Below the pieces are notes generated by a model. That model saw only the letters and a list, made by a program, of their open reading frames with translations. It was not told the origin of the DNA and searched no databases. A DNA stretch of 64,000 nt from NCBI RefSeq assembly GCF_900169525.1, contig NZ_LT821239.1, forward strand, positions 890,708 through 954,707, read 5' to 3'. The position numbers and the translations under genes are program-made. This stretch comes from Corynebacterium pacaense (lineage in GTDB: Bacteria > Actinomycetota > Actinomycetes > Mycobacteriales > Mycobacteriaceae). How positions within the stretch are numbered: the stretch's first letter is position 1; each line of letters begins with the position of its first letter. Below, piece by piece: positions 1-9,923 of the stretch.

Positions 1-241
1 CGAGAACGGCCGAGGCGCATCCCAGCGGAAACATCCAGTACTGGTAGCGGGCATTGCCGATGATCTCGAGCACCGGCTCCACCCAGCTCTCCAGGGCGGT
101 GGTGTCGGAGCCGAGAATGTAGAGCTCCCGCGCACCCATACAGGATACTGCGAGCAGCGCGACCCCGGCCAGGAGCGCCACCCACTTGGCAAGCGGGGTG
201 GCGCGCGGTTCCCTGACCGCGGAATCCTCCGATCCTGTCAT
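1..241 (-). CDS. Membrane protein of the Asp23 operon (DUF6286/AmaP-like), 3' end outside window
   Basis: Translation from an ATG at 241 gives an acidic N-terminus, then a hydrophobic segment (VALLAGVALLAVSCMGA) at about residues 20-40, then a short extracellular-type stretch ending at the window edge. It is the last visible gene of a minus-strand operon, 4 nt after the preceding Asp23-like gene. In actinobacteria a one- or two-pass protein of the DUF6286 or alkaline-shock-associated (AmaP-like) type usually closes such operons and anchors Asp23 proteins at the membrane. The family assignment comes from context plus the membrane segment, because only about 80 residues are visible. Confidence 0.55.
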   Translation of the reverse strand, partial: MTGSEDSAVREPRATPLAKWVALLAGVALLAVSCMGARELYILGSDTTALESWVEPVLEIIGNARYQYWMFPLGCASAVL

Positions 242-245
242 GGAT

Positions 246-794
246 TCACACCACCCTTCCCGGGACGGTGACAATGGGCCGAAGCCGGGGCGGCGGGGGC
301 GCGGTGATGGAACGGACGGGATGCGGGTGCACCACGATCGGCGTCAGATCCCTGCTCGGTGCGGTGTCAACGGGGATGGAGGGCCCGGCCTCGATTACCG
401 TGAGCCGACGCAGACGCGGAAGCCGGGGGCGGGCGTCGATGAGTGCGCGGGTCACCCTGGTGTCGGAGGGCACGACGGGTCCGACCACGACATTGACACG
501 CAGTGCGGTGATCCCGGTCATCGCCCCAACCCAGTCGATGACCGCGGTGCGCACCGCCACCGCGACGTCGGTGACCGGTGCTGGCCATGAGACGGCGATG
601 AAAGCCTCGATACTCGCGGTCCGGCCGTCCTCATCGATCTGCACGTCGCACCTGGGATAGCTCCTGCCCGCGATGCGCGAGGAACCGCGGGACATCCCGA
701 CGACGCCGGGAACGCTCGCCGTGGCGGCTGCGACGATTCTGTTCACGGCCCGCTCGGAGATCCTGATGCGGCCGGGACGGCGGGGTGCCTCCAT
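246..794 (-). CDS. Asp23/Gls24 family envelope stress response protein
   Basis: A 182-residue protein whose residues ~10-110 have the Asp23/Gls24 pattern: ISERAVNRIVAAAT near the N-terminus, a GVVGM turn, then a beta-alpha module ending in ITALRVNVVVG. The C-terminal 70 residues are rich in Arg and Pro and look disordered. The family (PF03780) forms membrane-associated assemblies linked to cell-envelope stress in Gram-positive bacteria. The gene follows the DUF2273 gene without a gap and precedes the membrane-anchor gene, so the module is co-transcribed. The exact corynebacterial role is unknown. Confidence 0.8.
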   Translation of the reverse strand: MEAPRRPGRIRISERAVNRIVAAATASVPGVVGMSRGSSRIAGRSYPRCDVQIDEDGRTASIEAFIAVSWPAPVTDVAVAVRTAVIDWVGAMTGITALRVNVVVGPVVPSDTRVTRALIDARPRLPRLRRLTVIEAGPSIPVDTAPSRDLTPIVVHPHPVRSITAPPPPRLRPIVTVPGRVV

Positions 795-986
795 CTATCT
801 GCGCCCCCGCCCCGTGGCGTCGAAAAGCAGGCGCAGATCGATGCGGCCGTCGAGCTGCGCGCCGACCAGGCCGCCGACCCCGCCGAAAACCAGAGCGAAC
901 ATCAAACCGATCCACCCGCCGAGAATGATGGCGAATGCCAGCGCCAGGCCGACGGCCAGTCCGACAACCGTGTAACTACTCATCAC
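795..986 (-). CDS. DUF2273 small membrane protein
   Basis: A 63-residue protein made almost entirely of two hydrophobic helices separated by glycines (GLAVGLALAFAIILGGWIGL, then FALVFGGVGGLVGAQLDG) with a basic tail. This is the DUF2273 pattern, the usual small membrane partner in Asp23/AmaP operons. Its start overlaps the stop of the upstream gene (ATGA-type overlap at 983-986), which implies translational coupling. Two adjacent Met codons (986 and 983) are possible starts. Confidence 0.75.
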   Translation of the reverse strand: MMSSYTVVGLAVGLALAFAIILGGWIGLMFALVFGGVGGLVGAQLDGRIDLRLLFDATGRGRR

Positions 987-1315
987 TGCCCTCCTGAAAA
1001 AATAACATCAACCGGCAACGCACATTGCTTGACGACGACCGACCTGGCACTGTCGGCCACGGTGACCAGCGGGGTCGGGGGAGAGGTGTGCAGCAGCGCC
1101 CGGAGATCCGCGATCAGATGCACCTCAACCCGCTCCGGCACCCCGCTGTGCGGGTCGCGAACCAGTTTCAATCCGTGGACCCGCTCAAAGGGGTAGTAGA
1201 GCGCAACCTCGCCGAAGGCGCCCCCGGACATGCCGGCGATGCCGGGAATGGCAAGGAGCCCGGCCACGATCCTGCGGGCCGCACCGAAAGGGAGGATGTC
1301 CACGGCGGTATCCAT
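983..1315 (-). CDS. Hypothetical protein of the Asp23 operon
   Basis: A 110-residue soluble protein without membrane segments. It begins MDTAVDILPFGAARRIVAG, continues with an IPGIAGMSGGAFGEVALYYP stretch that resembles the conserved core of Asp23 domains (V/IPGV.GM), and ends in a beta-rich tail. I read it as a short or diverged Asp23-like protein, inferred from the IPGIAGMSGG motif and its place between two Asp23-operon genes. It starts 6 nt after the upstream Asp23 gene stops. No catalytic motif is visible. Confidence 0.6.
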   Translation of the reverse strand: MDTAVDILPFGAARRIVAGLLAIPGIAGMSGGAFGEVALYYPFERVHGLKLVRDPHSGVPERVEVHLIADLRALLHTSPPTPLVTVADSARSVVVKQCALPVDVIFSGGQ

Positions 1316-1321
1316 GGCAGG

Positions 1322-1807
1322 CTACTGGACCCGGGGGATGGAATCCGTCTCGGGCGACGCCGGCGGGAGCTCGACGTCCTCCTCGCCCAGGTCCAGGTGG
1401 ACATCGTGGACGGTGACGTTGACCTCGGTGACCTCGAGGCCGGTCATCCTCTCAATGGCGAGGATGATATTGCGCCGGATCGCCTCCGCGAGCTCGTGGA
1501 TGGCCACGCCGTACTCCGCGACGATCGCCACATCCACCGCCGCCTGACGCTCACCGACCTCCACGGTCACGCCCTGCTGGACATTGGGCGATCCGCTGAA
1601 GGAACCACGAATGGCACCGACCACACGGGCTGTGCCACCGCCGAGCGAGTACACCCCCGAGACCTCACGGGCGGCCAGGCCCGCGATCTTGGACACCACG
1701 ACATCCTCGATGACGGTGCGTCCGTGTGCGGTCTGGAGGGACGAACCATCCGTGAACTGCACGGGATTGCCCTCGGGGTGGTCACCTGGGTGCTGGTTGT
1801 CGGACAT
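1322..1807 (-). CDS. Asp23/Gls24 family protein, first gene of the operon
   Basis: A 161-residue protein with a complete Asp23 domain: GRTVIEDVVVSKIAGLAARE, GVYSLGGG, the QGVTVEVGERQAAVDVAIVAEYG core and VTEVNVTVHDVHLD near the end. The Met at 1807 was chosen because AAGGAGAG lies 6-13 nt upstream; a longer frame to 1861 has no such site. It heads a five-gene minus-strand operon running off the left edge and is divergent from the S10 ribosomal operon. The acidic tail (LGEEDVELPP) and Asp/His-rich head look disordered. Confidence 0.82.
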   Translation of the reverse strand: MSDNQHPGDHPEGNPVQFTDGSSLQTAHGRTVIEDVVVSKIAGLAAREVSGVYSLGGGTARVVGAIRGSFSGSPNVQQGVTVEVGERQAAVDVAIVAEYGVAIHELAEAIRRNIILAIERMTGLEVTEVNVTVHDVHLDLGEEDVELPPASPETDSIPRVQ

Positions 1808-2395
1808 TGATGCTCTCCTTGTCGTCGGTGAACAGCTTTTAAGGTCAATGGTAGGCCACAAGCGTGACGGTGGTTGCGGAACAGCGGGTGGCCACGGGGA
1901 CCACCGGGGCCGCCGGTTGTCTTCAGCGAAGGTTTGTGGTTTACTGTTCAGGTTGCCTCAACATGGCGTTAGTTTGCGTGCCCGTACACCTGAGAAGATG
2001 GACGGTTGCCACGGAAGCTGTATGACGATCGATGGTGGGGCGAACATGACACCTTCATTGGGGTCGAGGAGGGAGACCGATTCAACCCCGTAGAGGTATC
2101 CACTGAAGTCGGGTGACCGGCGAAGGCGGAACCGGAGAAGGGGCATGGCAAATAAACAGCGGCAGTTACGTTAGGGCCACGCAATCAGCACCGGTCCCTT
2201 CCGATTTCCTGAATCACGTGCGGCGCCTTTATTTGTCCAGCGCCCGTGATCCATGTCAGAGACATTGACAGTCAGGTTAAACACTGGCGTTGCGCCCGAG
2301 CCCCGAGCCCGGACAACGTTATAGAGAAAGAATGAAGCGAATTCCCACCGCTCTCCGAAATGGAAGATGTGGGACGAGCGAGGAAGAGGATTAGC
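1808..2395 (+). promoter_or_regulatory. Divergent intergenic region and S10-operon leader
   Basis: 588 nt without a convincing gene separate the Asp23 operon from rpsJ. A possible promoter for the ribosomal operon is TTGTCT (1917-1922), 17 nt, TTTACT (1940-1945). The 400 nt downstream of it would be an untranslated leader. TTGACA at about 2266 has no -10 partner at normal spacing. Short frames here (for example 1958-2146 minus) lack ribosome-binding sites and family resemblance. The promoter call is tentative. Confidence 0.35.
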
Positions 2396-2701
2396 GTGGC
2401 GGGACAAAAGATCCGCATTAGGCTCAAGGCCTACGACCACGAGGCGATTGATGCGTCTGCACGCAAGATCGTCGAGACGGTCACCCGCACGGGTGCCCGA
2501 GTCGTTGGACCGGTGCCTTTGCCCACCGAAAAGAACGTGTACGCCGTTATTCGTTCTCCCCATAAGTACAAGGACTCTCGCGAGCACTTCGAGATGCGCA
2601 CCCACAAGCGCCTGATCGACATCCTCGACCCGACGCCGAAGACGGTTGATGCCCTCATGCGCATCGATCTTCCGGCCAGCGTCGATGTGAATATTCAGTG
2701 A
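2396..2701 (+). CDS. rpsJ: 30S ribosomal protein S10
   Basis: 101 residues beginning (V)[20 protein letters not shown], with the S10 signature around [19 protein letters not shown]. The GTG at 2396 was chosen because it reproduces the usual S10 N-terminus and has AGGAAGAGG upstream; an earlier in-frame ATG at 2360 would add 12 atypical residues. S10 belongs to the head of the 30S subunit and also acts in NusB/NusE antitermination. It is the first gene of an 11-gene ribosomal operon. Confidence 0.97.
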   Translation: MAGQKIRIRLKAYDHEAIDASARKIVETVTRTGARVVGPVPLPTEKNVYAVIRSPHKYKDSREHFEMRTHKRLIDILDPTPKTVDALMRIDLPASVDVNIQ

Positions 2702-2733
2702 TCGACGTAGAACTTGGCAGCGGAGAATAAATA

Positions 2734-3390
2734 ATGAGTGAAAACGAGATCAAGGGCATTCTGGGCACCAAGCTCGGCATGACTCAGATCTTCGACGAGG
2801 AGAACCGAGTTATCCCGGTGACCGTCGTCGAAGCTGGACCGTGCGTGGTATCCCAGATTCGTACCATTGAAACCGATGGCTACAACGCCATCCAGATCGC
2901 CTATGGCGATATTGACCCCCGTAAGGTGAACCAGCCCCAGGCCGGACACTTCCAGAAGGCAGGCGTTACCCCCCGCCGCCACGTCGCCGAGATCCGTATG
3001 GACGACATCTCCGGCTACGAGGTTGGACAGGATGTGACCGTGGAGATCTTCAACGACGTTAAGTTCGTTGATGTCACCGGTACCTCCAAGGGTAAGGGCT
3101 ACGCCGGCGCCATGAAGCGCCACGGCTTCGCCGGACAGGGCGCAGGCCACGGTAACCAGGCAGCACACCGCCGCGTCGGTGGCATCGGTGCTGCCTCGAC
3201 CCCCGGTCGTGTGTTCAAGGGCAAGCGTATGGCCGGCCGTATGGGTAATGACCGCGTCACCACCCAGAACCTCAAGGTTCAGAAGATTGACGCCGATGCC
3301 AACCTCATCCTGATCAAGGGTGCGATCCCGGGCAACCGTGGCGGCATCGTTACCGTTAAGACCGCAGTGAAGGGCGGTGCACACGCATGA
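2734..3390 (+). CDS. rplC: 50S ribosomal protein L3
   Basis: 218 residues. The N-terminal [20 protein letters not shown] and the conserved central loop with HGSAGH-type spacing (here [19 protein letters not shown]) identify L3, which binds 23S rRNA near its 3' end and starts 50S assembly. It follows rpsJ by 32 nt and its stop overlaps the rplD start (ATGA). Confidence 0.97.
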   Translation: MSENEIKGILGTKLGMTQIFDEENRVIPVTVVEAGPCVVSQIRTIETDGYNAIQIAYGDIDPRKVNQPQAGHFQKAGVTPRRHVAEIRMDDISGYEVGQDVTVEIFNDVKFVDVTGTSKGKGYAGAMKRHGFAGQGAGHGNQAAHRRVGGIGAASTPGRVFKGKRMAGRMGNDRVTTQNLKVQKIDADANLILIKGAIPGNRGGIVTVKTAVKGGAHA

Positions 3391-4043
3391 CGAATCTGAA
3401 GCTGGATGTCCACACCGCCGACGGCAAGACCGACGGTTCCGTTGACCTGCCCGCCGAGATTTTCGACCGTGAGGTCTCCGTCGCACTGCTGCACCAGGTT
3501 GTCATCGCACAGCTTGCAGCAGCTCGACAGGGCACCCACTCCACCAAGACCCGCGCCGAGGTGCGTGGCGGCGGCCGCAAGCCGTTCCGCCAGAAGGGAA
3601 CCGGTCGCGCCCGTCAGGGTTCGATCCGCGCCCCGCACTTCACCGGTGGTGGCATCTCGCACGGCCCCAAGCCGCGTGACTACTCTCAGCGCACCCCCAA
3701 GAAGATGAAGGCCGCCGCTCTCTGCGGTGCCCTGTCCGATCGTGCACGCAACGATCGTATCCACGTCATCTCCGAACTGGTGCCGGGCCAGACCCCCTCG
3801 ACCAAGTCCGCAAAGGCTTTCATCGAGCGTCTGTCCGAGCGTAAGTCCATCCTGCTCGTCCTGGGCCGCGAGGATATCAACGCACACAAGAGCGCCAACA
3901 ACCTGCCCGGCGTCCACATCCTGGTCGCCGATCAGCTGAACACCTATGACGTCCTCAACTCCGATGACATCGTGTTCTCCGTTGAAGCTCTCCACACCTT
4001 CATCAACCGTGCCACCGGTGCGGTAAAGGAGGAAGAGAACTAA
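3387..4043 (+). CDS. rplD: 50S ribosomal protein L4
   Basis: 218 residues. The long basic loop ([35 protein letters not shown]) is the L4 extension that lines the peptide exit tunnel. The start overlaps the rplC stop by 4 nt and the stop directly abuts rplW. In E. coli L4 autoregulates the S10 operon; no equivalent leader structure was identified here. Confidence 0.97.
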   Translation: MTNLKLDVHTADGKTDGSVDLPAEIFDREVSVALLHQVVIAQLAAARQGTHSTKTRAEVRGGGRKPFRQKGTGRARQGSIRAPHFTGGGISHGPKPRDYSQRTPKKMKAAALCGALSDRARNDRIHVISELVPGQTPSTKSAKAFIERLSERKSILLVLGREDINAHKSANNLPGVHILVADQLNTYDVLNSDDIVFSVEALHTFINRATGAVKEEEN

Positions 4044-4349
4044 ATGGCTACCATCGCCAACCCACGCGACATCATCATCGCACCGGTCGTCTCTGAGAAG
4101 TCCTACGGCCTCATGGAGCAGAACGTCTACACGTTCTTCGTCTCCACCGACGCCAACAAGACTCAGATCAAGATTGCTGTCGAAGAGATCTTCGGCGTCA
4201 AGGTTGCTTCCGTGAACACCGTCAACCGCCAGGGCAAGCGCAAGCGCACCCGGTCCGGCTTCGGTGTCCGTAAGGCCACCAAGCGCGCCTATGTCACTCT
4301 TCGTGAGGGCAGCGACTCCATCGACATCTTCAACGGTTCCGTCGCTTAA
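4044..4349 (+). CDS. rplW: 50S ribosomal protein L23
   Basis: 101 residues with the L23 core ([38 protein letters not shown] loop). L23 sits at the tunnel exit and docks trigger factor and SRP. No gap separates it from rplD; the preceding GGAGGAAGAG inside the rplD end serves as ribosome-binding site. Confidence 0.97.
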   Translation: MATIANPRDIIIAPVVSEKSYGLMEQNVYTFFVSTDANKTQIKIAVEEIFGVKVASVNTVNRQGKRKRTRSGFGVRKATKRAYVTLREGSDSIDIFNGSVA

Positions 4350-4373
4350 GACGTCGATAGAAAAGGACACATT

Positions 4374-5216
4374 ATGGCTATTCGTAAGTACAAGCCGACA
4401 ACCCCGGGTCGCCGCCAGAGCTCCGTTTCCATGTTCTCGGAGATCACCCGTTCGACCCCTGAGAAGTCACTTCTGCGCCCCCTGTCCAAGACCGGCGGAC
4501 GCAACTCTCACGGTCACATCACCACCCGTCACCGCGGTGGTGGACACAAGCGCCGCTACCGCGTCATCGACTTCCGTCGCAATGACAAGGACGGCATCCT
4601 GGCCAAGGTCGCGCACATCGAGTACGACCCGAACCGCACCGCCAACATCGCCCTGTTGCACTACTACGACGGCGAGAAGCGCTACATCGTTGCGCCGAAG
4701 GGCCTGAAGCAGGGAACCATCATTGAGTCCGGCGCCACCGCCGACATCAAGGTGGGCAACAACCTGCCGCTGCGCAACATCCCGACCGGTACCACCATCC
4801 ACAACGTGGAGCTGAAGCCGGGCGCCGGAGCAAAGCTGGCCCGTTCCGCAGGTGCCTCCGTGCAGCTGCTGGGTAAGGAAGGCGCCTACGCCGTCCTGCG
4901 TATGCCCTCCACCGAGATCCGTCGCGTGGACATCCGTTGCCGCGCAACCGTCGGTGAGGTCGGCAACGCCGATCAGATCAACATCCGTTGGGGCAAGGCC
5001 GGCCGTATGCGCTGGAAGGGCTGGCGCCCGACCGTCCGTGGTGTCGTGATGAACCCGGTCGATCACCCGCACGGCGGCGGTGAAGGCAAGACCTCCGGTG
5101 GTCGCCACCCGGTCTCGCCGTGGGGCCAGAAGGAAGGCCGCACCCGCAAGCCGAAGCGTTACAGCGATGACATGATCGTCCGTCGCCGTCGCGCCAACAA
5201 GAACAAGAAGCGCTAA
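4374..5216 (+). CDS. rplB: 50S ribosomal protein L2
   Basis: 280 residues, the usual length. It carries the C-terminal [20 protein letters not shown] segment that reaches the peptidyl-transferase centre, with the conserved His. AAAAGGACA precedes the ATG. L2 bridges the subunits and is essential for their association. Confidence 0.97.
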   Translation: MAIRKYKPTTPGRRQSSVSMFSEITRSTPEKSLLRPLSKTGGRNSHGHITTRHRGGGHKRRYRVIDFRRNDKDGILAKVAHIEYDPNRTANIALLHYYDGEKRYIVAPKGLKQGTIIESGATADIKVGNNLPLRNIPTGTTIHNVELKPGAGAKLARSAGASVQLLGKEGAYAVLRMPSTEIRRVDIRCRATVGEVGNADQINIRWGKAGRMRWKGWRPTVRGVVMNPVDHPHGGGEGKTSGGRHPVSPWGQKEGRTRKPKRYSDDMIVRRRRANKNKKR

Positions 5217-5232
5217 GAGGAGGTAACGAAGA

Positions 5233-5511
5233 ATGCCACGCAGCCTTAAAAAGGGCCCGTTCGTCGATGAGCACCTCCTCAACAAGGTCGATGCTCAGAA
5301 CGAAAAGGGAACCAAGCAGGTCATCAAGACCTGGTCCCGCCGTTCCACCATTCTCCCCGATTTCATCGGCCACACCTTTGCCGTCCACGATGGACGCAAG
5401 CATGTGCCGGTGTTCGTGGATGATGCCATGGTCGGCCACAAGCTGGGCGAGTTCGCCCCGACCAAGACCTTCAAGGGTCACATCAAGGACGATAAGAAGG
5501 GACGCCGCTAA
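5233..5511 (+). CDS. rpsS: 30S ribosomal protein S19
   Basis: 92 residues starting [16 protein letters not shown] and ending in the basic [16 protein letters not shown] motif of S19, which binds 16S rRNA in the 30S head with S13. A strong GAGGAGG lies 10 nt upstream. It is followed after 2 nt by rplV. Confidence 0.97.
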   Translation: MPRSLKKGPFVDEHLLNKVDAQNEKGTKQVIKTWSRRSTILPDFIGHTFAVHDGRKHVPVFVDDAMVGHKLGEFAPTKTFKGHIKDDKKGRR

Positions 5512-5513
5512 CG

Positions 5514-5876
5514 ATGAGTGAGAACATCACCTCCGCACGCGCGACCGCCCGCTACGTCCGCGTTTCCCCGATGAAGGCACGTCGCGTCATCGACCTCGTC
5601 CGCGGCAAGTCCGTGTCCGAGGCACTGTCCATCCTCAAGTACGCTCCGCAGGCCGCTTCCGAGCCGGTCGCCAAGGTCGTTGCTTCCGCAGCCGCCAATG
5701 CTGAGAACAACTTCGGCCTGGATCCCCGCTCGCTGGTCATCTCCGAGGCTTACGCCGACGAGGGCCCGACCATGAAGCGATTCCAGCCCCGCGCTCAGGG
5801 ACGTGCTTTCCAGATCCGTAAGCGCAGCAGCCACATCACCGTGGTCGTTGAGAGCCAGAAGGAAGGAGCCAACTAG
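5514..5876 (+). CDS. rplV: 50S ribosomal protein L22
   Basis: 120 residues with the L22 motifs [20 protein letters not shown] and the hairpin segment [15 protein letters not shown], which lines the exit tunnel. Its TAG stop overlaps the GTG start of rpsC by one base. Confidence 0.97.
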   Translation: MSENITSARATARYVRVSPMKARRVIDLVRGKSVSEALSILKYAPQAASEPVAKVVASAAANAENNFGLDPRSLVISEAYADEGPTMKRFQPRAQGRAFQIRKRSSHITVVVESQKEGAN

Positions 5877-6622
5877 TGGGCCAGAAGATCCACCCCCACG
5901 GCCTCCGATTGGGCATCACTTCCGACTGGAAGTCCCATTGGTACGCCGACAAGTCCTACGCCGACTACGTCGCCGAGGACATCAAGATCCGTGATTTCCT
6001 GTCAAAGGGCCTCGACCGCGCCGGCATCGCCGACGTTGTCATCGAGCGCACCCGCGACCGGGTTCGCGTTGATATCCACACCGCACGCCCGGGTATTGTC
6101 ATCGGACGTCGTGGCGCCGAGGCCGACCGCATCCGCCGCGAGCTGGAGAAGCTCACCGAGAAGCAGGTCAACCTCAACATCCTCGAGGTCAAGAACATTG
6201 ACGCCAACGCCCAGCTGGTGGCACAGTCCATCGCCGAGCAGCTGACCAACCGCGTGGCCTTCCGCCGCGCGATGCGAAAGGCCATCCAGTCCGCGATGCG
6301 CCAGCCGCAGGTCAAGGGCATCAAGGTTGTGTGCTCGGGTCGTCTCGGCGGTGCCGAGATGTCCCGCACCGAGCGCTACCACGAGGGTCGCGTTCCGCTG
6401 CACACCCTCCGCGCCGAGATCGACTACGGCACCTACGAGGCCCACACCACCTTCGGACGCATTGGCGTCAAGGTGTGGATCTACAAGGGTGACGTCGTCG
6501 GTGGCCGTCGCGAGAGCGAGATCAATGCACCCGCCGAGCGCCGTGGCCGCGGTGACCGCAACGCACGTCCGCGTCGTGGTGGTCAGCGTCGTCAGCGTGC
6601 TGAGCAGAAGCAGGAGGGCTAA
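5876..6622 (+). CDS. rpsC: 30S ribosomal protein S3
   Basis: 248 residues, GTG start, preceded by AAGGAGCC. It contains the KH domain (residues ~40-110, [20 protein letters not shown]) and the C-terminal S3 domain, ending in an Arg-rich tail typical of actinobacteria. S3 lies at the mRNA entry channel and takes part in mRNA unwinding. Confidence 0.97.
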   Translation: MGQKIHPHGLRLGITSDWKSHWYADKSYADYVAEDIKIRDFLSKGLDRAGIADVVIERTRDRVRVDIHTARPGIVIGRRGAEADRIRRELEKLTEKQVNLNILEVKNIDANAQLVAQSIAEQLTNRVAFRRAMRKAIQSAMRQPQVKGIKVVCSGRLGGAEMSRTERYHEGRVPLHTLRAEIDYGTYEAHTTFGRIGVKVWIYKGDVVGGRRESEINAPAERRGRGDRNARPRRGGQRRQRAEQKQEG

Positions 6623-6624
6623 AC

Positions 6625-7041
6625 ATGCTTATCCCTAAGCGCGTTAAGTACCGTCGCCAGCACCGCCCCACCCGTAGCGGTATCTCCAAGGGCGGCAACC
6701 GCATCACCTTCGGTGAGTACGGCATCCAGGCTCTCGAGCCGGCCTACATCACCAACCGTCAGATCGAGTCCGCACGTATCGCCATCAACCGCCACGTCAA
6801 GCGCGGTGGCAAGGTGTGGATCAACATCTTCCCGGACCGCCCCCTGACCCAGAAGCCGCTTGGCGTGCGTATGGGTTCCGGTAAGGGCCCGGTGGAGAAG
6901 TGGGTCGCCAACATCAAGCCGGGCCGTATTCTCTTCGAGATGAGCTACCCGGATGAAGCAACGGCTCTCGAGGCTCTGCGCCGCGCCGGCCAGAAGCTTC
7001 CCTGCAAGGTCCGTATCGTCAAGAGGGAGGATCAGCTCTGA
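6625..7041 (+). CDS. rplP: 50S ribosomal protein L16
   Basis: 138 residues with [15 protein letters not shown] and the conserved [14 protein letters not shown] segment. L16 organises the aminoacyl-tRNA binding site of the 50S subunit. The final base is shared with the start of rpmC (TGATG). Confidence 0.97.
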   Translation: MLIPKRVKYRRQHRPTRSGISKGGNRITFGEYGIQALEPAYITNRQIESARIAINRHVKRGGKVWINIFPDRPLTQKPLGVRMGSGKGPVEKWVANIKPGRILFEMSYPDEATALEALRRAGQKLPCKVRIVKREDQL

Positions 7042-7271
7042 TGGCTATCGGTACCCCCGCACATGAGTTCCGTGAACTCAACGAGGAAGAACTGGTCACC
7101 CGCCTCTCCGAGGCCAAGGAAGAACTGTTCAACCTGCGTTTCCAGCTGGCCACCGGCCAGCTGACCAACAACCGCCGCCTGCGCACGGTCAAGCGCGACA
7201 TCGCCCGCATCTACACTGTTATTCGCGAGCGCGAGCTGGGCCTGTCCGTCGTTCCGGGAGCTGAGGCTTAA
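7041..7271 (+). CDS. rpmC: 50S ribosomal protein L29
   Basis: 76 residues forming the two-helix L29 fold ([48 protein letters not shown]). It sits at the tunnel exit beside L23. Start overlaps the rplP stop. Confidence 0.96.
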   Translation: MAIGTPAHEFRELNEEELVTRLSEAKEELFNLRFQLATGQLTNNRRLRTVKRDIARIYTVIRERELGLSVVPGAEA

Positions 7272-7273
7272 TT

Positions 7274-7552
7274 ATGAGTGAGGCAATCGTGGACAACAAG
7301 GAACAGGGCGCCCGCAAGGTTCGCACCGGCTACGTGGTTTCCGACAAGATGTCGAAGACCATCGTCGTCGAGCTTGAGGACCGCAAGCAGCACGCCCTCT
7401 ACGGCAAGATCATGCGTTCCTCCACCAAGGTGAAGGCACATGACGAGAACAATGAAGCCGGAATCGGCGACTTTGTTCGTATCGAGGAGACCCGTCCGCT
7501 TTCCAAGGACAAGCACTTCCGTCTCGTTGACATCATCGAGAAGGCCAAGTAG
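7274..7552 (+). CDS. rpsQ: 30S ribosomal protein S17
   Basis: 92 residues with the S17 OB-fold motifs [18 protein letters not shown] and [21 protein letters not shown] primary 16S-binding protein. It is the last gene of this ribosomal operon segment; a hairpin follows at 7571. Confidence 0.96.
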   Translation: MSEAIVDNKEQGARKVRTGYVVSDKMSKTIVVELEDRKQHALYGKIMRSSTKVKAHDENNEAGIGDFVRIEETRPLSKDKHFRLVDIIEKAK

Positions 7553-7570
7553 CGCCATTCCCCGACATTC

Positions 7571-7606
7571 AACCCCATGCACCGGTGCATTCCGGAGCAT
7601 GGGGTT
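7571..7606. terminator. Hairpin between rpsQ and the convergent lipoprotein gene
   Basis: AACCCCATGC (7571-7580) pairs perfectly with GCATGGGGTT (7597-7606) over a 16-nt loop. It lies between two converging genes and probably ends transcription from both sides. The T tract on the plus strand is poor (GTCTGCGT). Confidence 0.6.
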
Positions 7607-7617
7607 GTCTGCGTCAG

Positions 7618-8316
7618 CTACAGCAGGTACAGACGCATGTGACCGTCGACCGTGTCTGGCAGCTGCCCGCGGGCGGAGAGCCCGTCGTCATAGAAGAAGG
7701 TGAACCGGTAATGCTCGGTGACACCCTCGGCCGTGGCGCCCCCGGCATGCCCGAAGACGACGTCGATGTCACCGTCCCCCGACCGAGAAACCGCGGTGAC
7801 CTCCCGCATCTCGAAGGGGGCCGGATTGGTGATGAGCTCGCCGTTGTGGAAGAGCACGACGGCCTCCGCCATCGATGAACCGGTTCCGGCGGGACCCTGC
7901 CCGCTGCCGTTGCTGCCCTCGATGACCACATAGCTCAGATCCGCGCAGGAATCATATCCGTTGTCCTTGATCTGAAAGTAGATGTAGTCGTCCGGTTCGG
8001 CGATGACATCCCCGGGGCCGGCCCCCAGGGTGCCAAGTGGGATCCGGCCCTGTTCGAGAAAGCGCCCGAATGCCGAGTCGGCCGGATTGTTGTTGCAGGT
8101 CGCGGACGGGTTGGTCGGTGCGGTCCCCGGTTCCGAGGTATCCGAAAGGGTGGGGGACGGCGTCCCGCGTCCATCGGAGCCGCCGCGGGTCTCGGTCACT
8201 GTCAACGTCGGTGGCACGTCTCCGTCTGATGAACCACCGTTGGTGGCGGAACATCCACCGAGTAGGAGGGCCGTGGCGGCGATCAGGGTGCCGCGGGCCC
8301 AGAGTCTGTTGACCAT
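7618..8316 (-). CDS. LppP/LprE-family lipoprotein
   Basis: 232 residues. A lipoprotein signal peptide ([14 protein letters not shown], lipobox LGGC) is followed by a Ser/Thr/Gly/Pro-rich linker to about residue 75. A folded domain then contains [10 protein letters not shown], a Cys in [10 protein letters not shown] and [19 protein letters not shown], as in the mycobacterial LppP/LprE group (PF14041). Two conserved Cys (CNNN and SCAD) may form a disulfide. The role is unknown. It interrupts the ribosomal run on the opposite strand. Confidence 0.75.
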   Translation of the reverse strand: MVNRLWARGTLIAATALLLGGCSATNGGSSDGDVPPTLTVTETRGGSDGRGTPSPTLSDTSEPGTAPTNPSATCNNNPADSAFGRFLEQGRIPLGTLGAGPGDVIAEPDDYIYFQIKDNGYDSCADLSYVVIEGSNGSGQGPAGTGSSMAEAVVLFHNGELITNPAPFEMREVTAVSRSGDGDIDVVFGHAGGATAEGVTEHYRFTFFYDDGLSARGQLPDTVDGHMRLYLL

Positions 8317-8591
8317 GGAAGGTCTCCTTACATGTCTCTGCTGGCATCCATGCTAACGGCCTTCGGCGTTTTGGTCATCGCAGTGGACGTGTGGTTAGAT
8401 GTATAAGTTGTCTGTGTAGGTCGGGCGTAGGTGATGCTTTTCCGAATCACCCTCCCGAGACCCTTCGACCCGCGTTCGAGCGGAGTTCGTCGCCTGGTTC
8501 AATCCAGTGTATTCGGGCCAACGTTGTACAAAGACCACGTGTGTTCGGGACGGAAATCCAGCACACATTAATCCAGGTCAGGAGACCAGTA
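8317..8591 (+). promoter_or_regulatory. Promoter and leader of rplN-rplX-rplE
   Basis: 275 nt between the divergent lipoprotein gene and rplN. GTTAGATGTATAAG (8393-8406) contains plausible -10 hexamers (TAGATG or TATAAG); no clear -35 was fixed. A leader of about 180 nt would result. An in-frame upstream extension of rplN has no S/L14 resemblance and is not coding in my reading. Confidence 0.35.
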
Positions 8592-8960
8592 GTGATTCAG
8601 CAGGAATCGCGTCTGAAGATCGCCGACAACACCGGTGCACGGGAGATTCTGTGCATCCGGGTTCTCGGTGGATCCACCCGACGTTTTGCTGGCATTGGTG
8701 ATGTCATCGTCGCCACTGTCAAGGAAGCAACCCCAGGCGGAAACGTGAAGTCCGGCGAGATCGTCAAGGCTGTCATCGTTCGCACCAAGAAGGAGACCCG
8801 TCGCGCTGACGGTTCCTACATCGCCTTCGACGAGAACGCTGCCGTTATCATCAAGAACGACAACGAGCCCCGCGGTACCCGTATCTTCGGACCGGTCGCT
8901 CGTGAGCTTCGTGAAAAGAAGTTCATGAAGATCGTTTCTCTCGCACCGGAGGTGATTTAA
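8592..8960 (+). CDS. rplN: 50S ribosomal protein L14
   Basis: 122 residues from GTG at 8592 ([20 protein letters not shown]), the universal L14 N-terminus, preceded by GGAGACC. It contains the [20 protein letters not shown] and [14 protein letters not shown] signatures. L14 contacts 16S rRNA at an inter-subunit bridge. Confidence 0.97.
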   Translation: MIQQESRLKIADNTGAREILCIRVLGGSTRRFAGIGDVIVATVKEATPGGNVKSGEIVKAVIVRTKKETRRADGSYIAFDENAAVIIKNDNEPRGTRIFGPVARELREKKFMKIVSLAPEVI

Positions 8961-8962
8961 GT

Positions 8963-9277
8963 ATGAAGGTCCACAAGGGCGATATGGTTCTGGTCATCTC
9001 CGGCCCCGACAAGGGAGCCAAGGGTAAGGTCATCGCGGCTTTCCCCAAGACCGACAAGGTCCTCGTAGAGGGCGTCAACCGCATCAAGAAGCACGTTGCT
9101 AACTCTGCACCCGAGCGTGGTGCCGAGTCCGGCGGAATCGTGACCCAGGAAGCCCCGATCCATGTCTCCAACGTCATGGTCATCGATTCGGACGGAAACG
9201 CCACCCGCGTCGGTTTCCGATTCGATGAGAACGGCAAGAAGGTCCGCGTCTCGCGTCGTAACGGGAAGGACATCTAA
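8963..9277 (+). CDS. rplX: 50S ribosomal protein L24
   Basis: 104 residues with the KOW motif near the N-terminus ([20 protein letters not shown]) and the [14 protein letters not shown] segment. One of two assembly-initiator proteins of the 50S subunit. Starts 2 nt after rplN and overlaps the rplE start by one base. Confidence 0.97.
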   Translation: MKVHKGDMVLVISGPDKGAKGKVIAAFPKTDKVLVEGVNRIKKHVANSAPERGAESGGIVTQEAPIHVSNVMVIDSDGNATRVGFRFDENGKKVRVSRRNGKDI

Positions 9278-9855
9278 TGACTGAGAACTACACCCCCCGT
9301 CTGAAGACCCGTTATCAGGAAGAGATCCGCACCAAGCTGCAGGATGAGTTCTCCTTCGCCAACGTGATGCAGATTCCCGGCATCACCAAGATTGTTGTCA
9401 ACATGGGCGTCGGCGATGCTGCCCGCGACTCCAAGCTGATCAACGGAGCAATCGAGGACCTGACCGCGATCACCGGCCAGAAGCCGCAGCTGCGTCGCGC
9501 GAAGAAGTCCATCGCGAACTTCAAGCTCCGCGAGGGCATGCCGATCGGCGCGAAGGTGACCCTCCGTGGCGACCGCATGTGGGAGTTCCTGGACCGTCTG
9601 CTGACCGTGGCCCTGCCGCGTATCCGCGACTTCCGTGGCCTCTCCGACCAGCAGTTCGACGGCCACGGTAACTACACCTTCGGCTTGACCGAGCAGACCA
9701 TGTTCTACGAAATCGACGTGGACAAGATCGATCGTCCCCGTGGTATGGACATCACCGTTGTCACCACCGCCGTGAACGACGATGAGGGTCGTGCCCTGCT
9801 GCTGCAGCTCGGCTTCCCCTTCAAGGGCGAGGACGGCTCCCGCCAGCAGGTCTAA
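9277..9855 (+). CDS. rplE: 50S ribosomal protein L5
   Basis: 192 residues with L5 signatures [37 protein letters not shown] and the C-terminal [18 protein letters not shown]. It binds 5S rRNA and the P-site tRNA. Last gene before a terminator at 9876. Confidence 0.97.
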   Translation: MTENYTPRLKTRYQEEIRTKLQDEFSFANVMQIPGITKIVVNMGVGDAARDSKLINGAIEDLTAITGQKPQLRRAKKSIANFKLREGMPIGAKVTLRGDRMWEFLDRLLTVALPRIRDFRGLSDQQFDGHGNYTFGLTEQTMFYEIDVDKIDRPRGMDITVVTTAVNDDEGRALLLQLGFPFKGEDGSRQQV

Positions 9856-9875
9856 GCACCTGTGTCCGACAAAAG

Positions 9876-9906
9876 ATCCGCCATCCGGTCAGGATGGCGG
9901 ATTTTT
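9876..9906 (+). terminator. Rho-independent terminator of rplN-rplX-rplE
   Basis: ATCCGCCATCC (9876-9886), loop GGTCA, GGATGGCGGAT (9892-9902), then a run of T. A perfect 11-bp stem 20 nt after the rplE stop; it may also serve the convergent aldo/keto reductase gene. Confidence 0.9.
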
Positions 9907-9923
9907 TCATCCCCCGGGATCTG

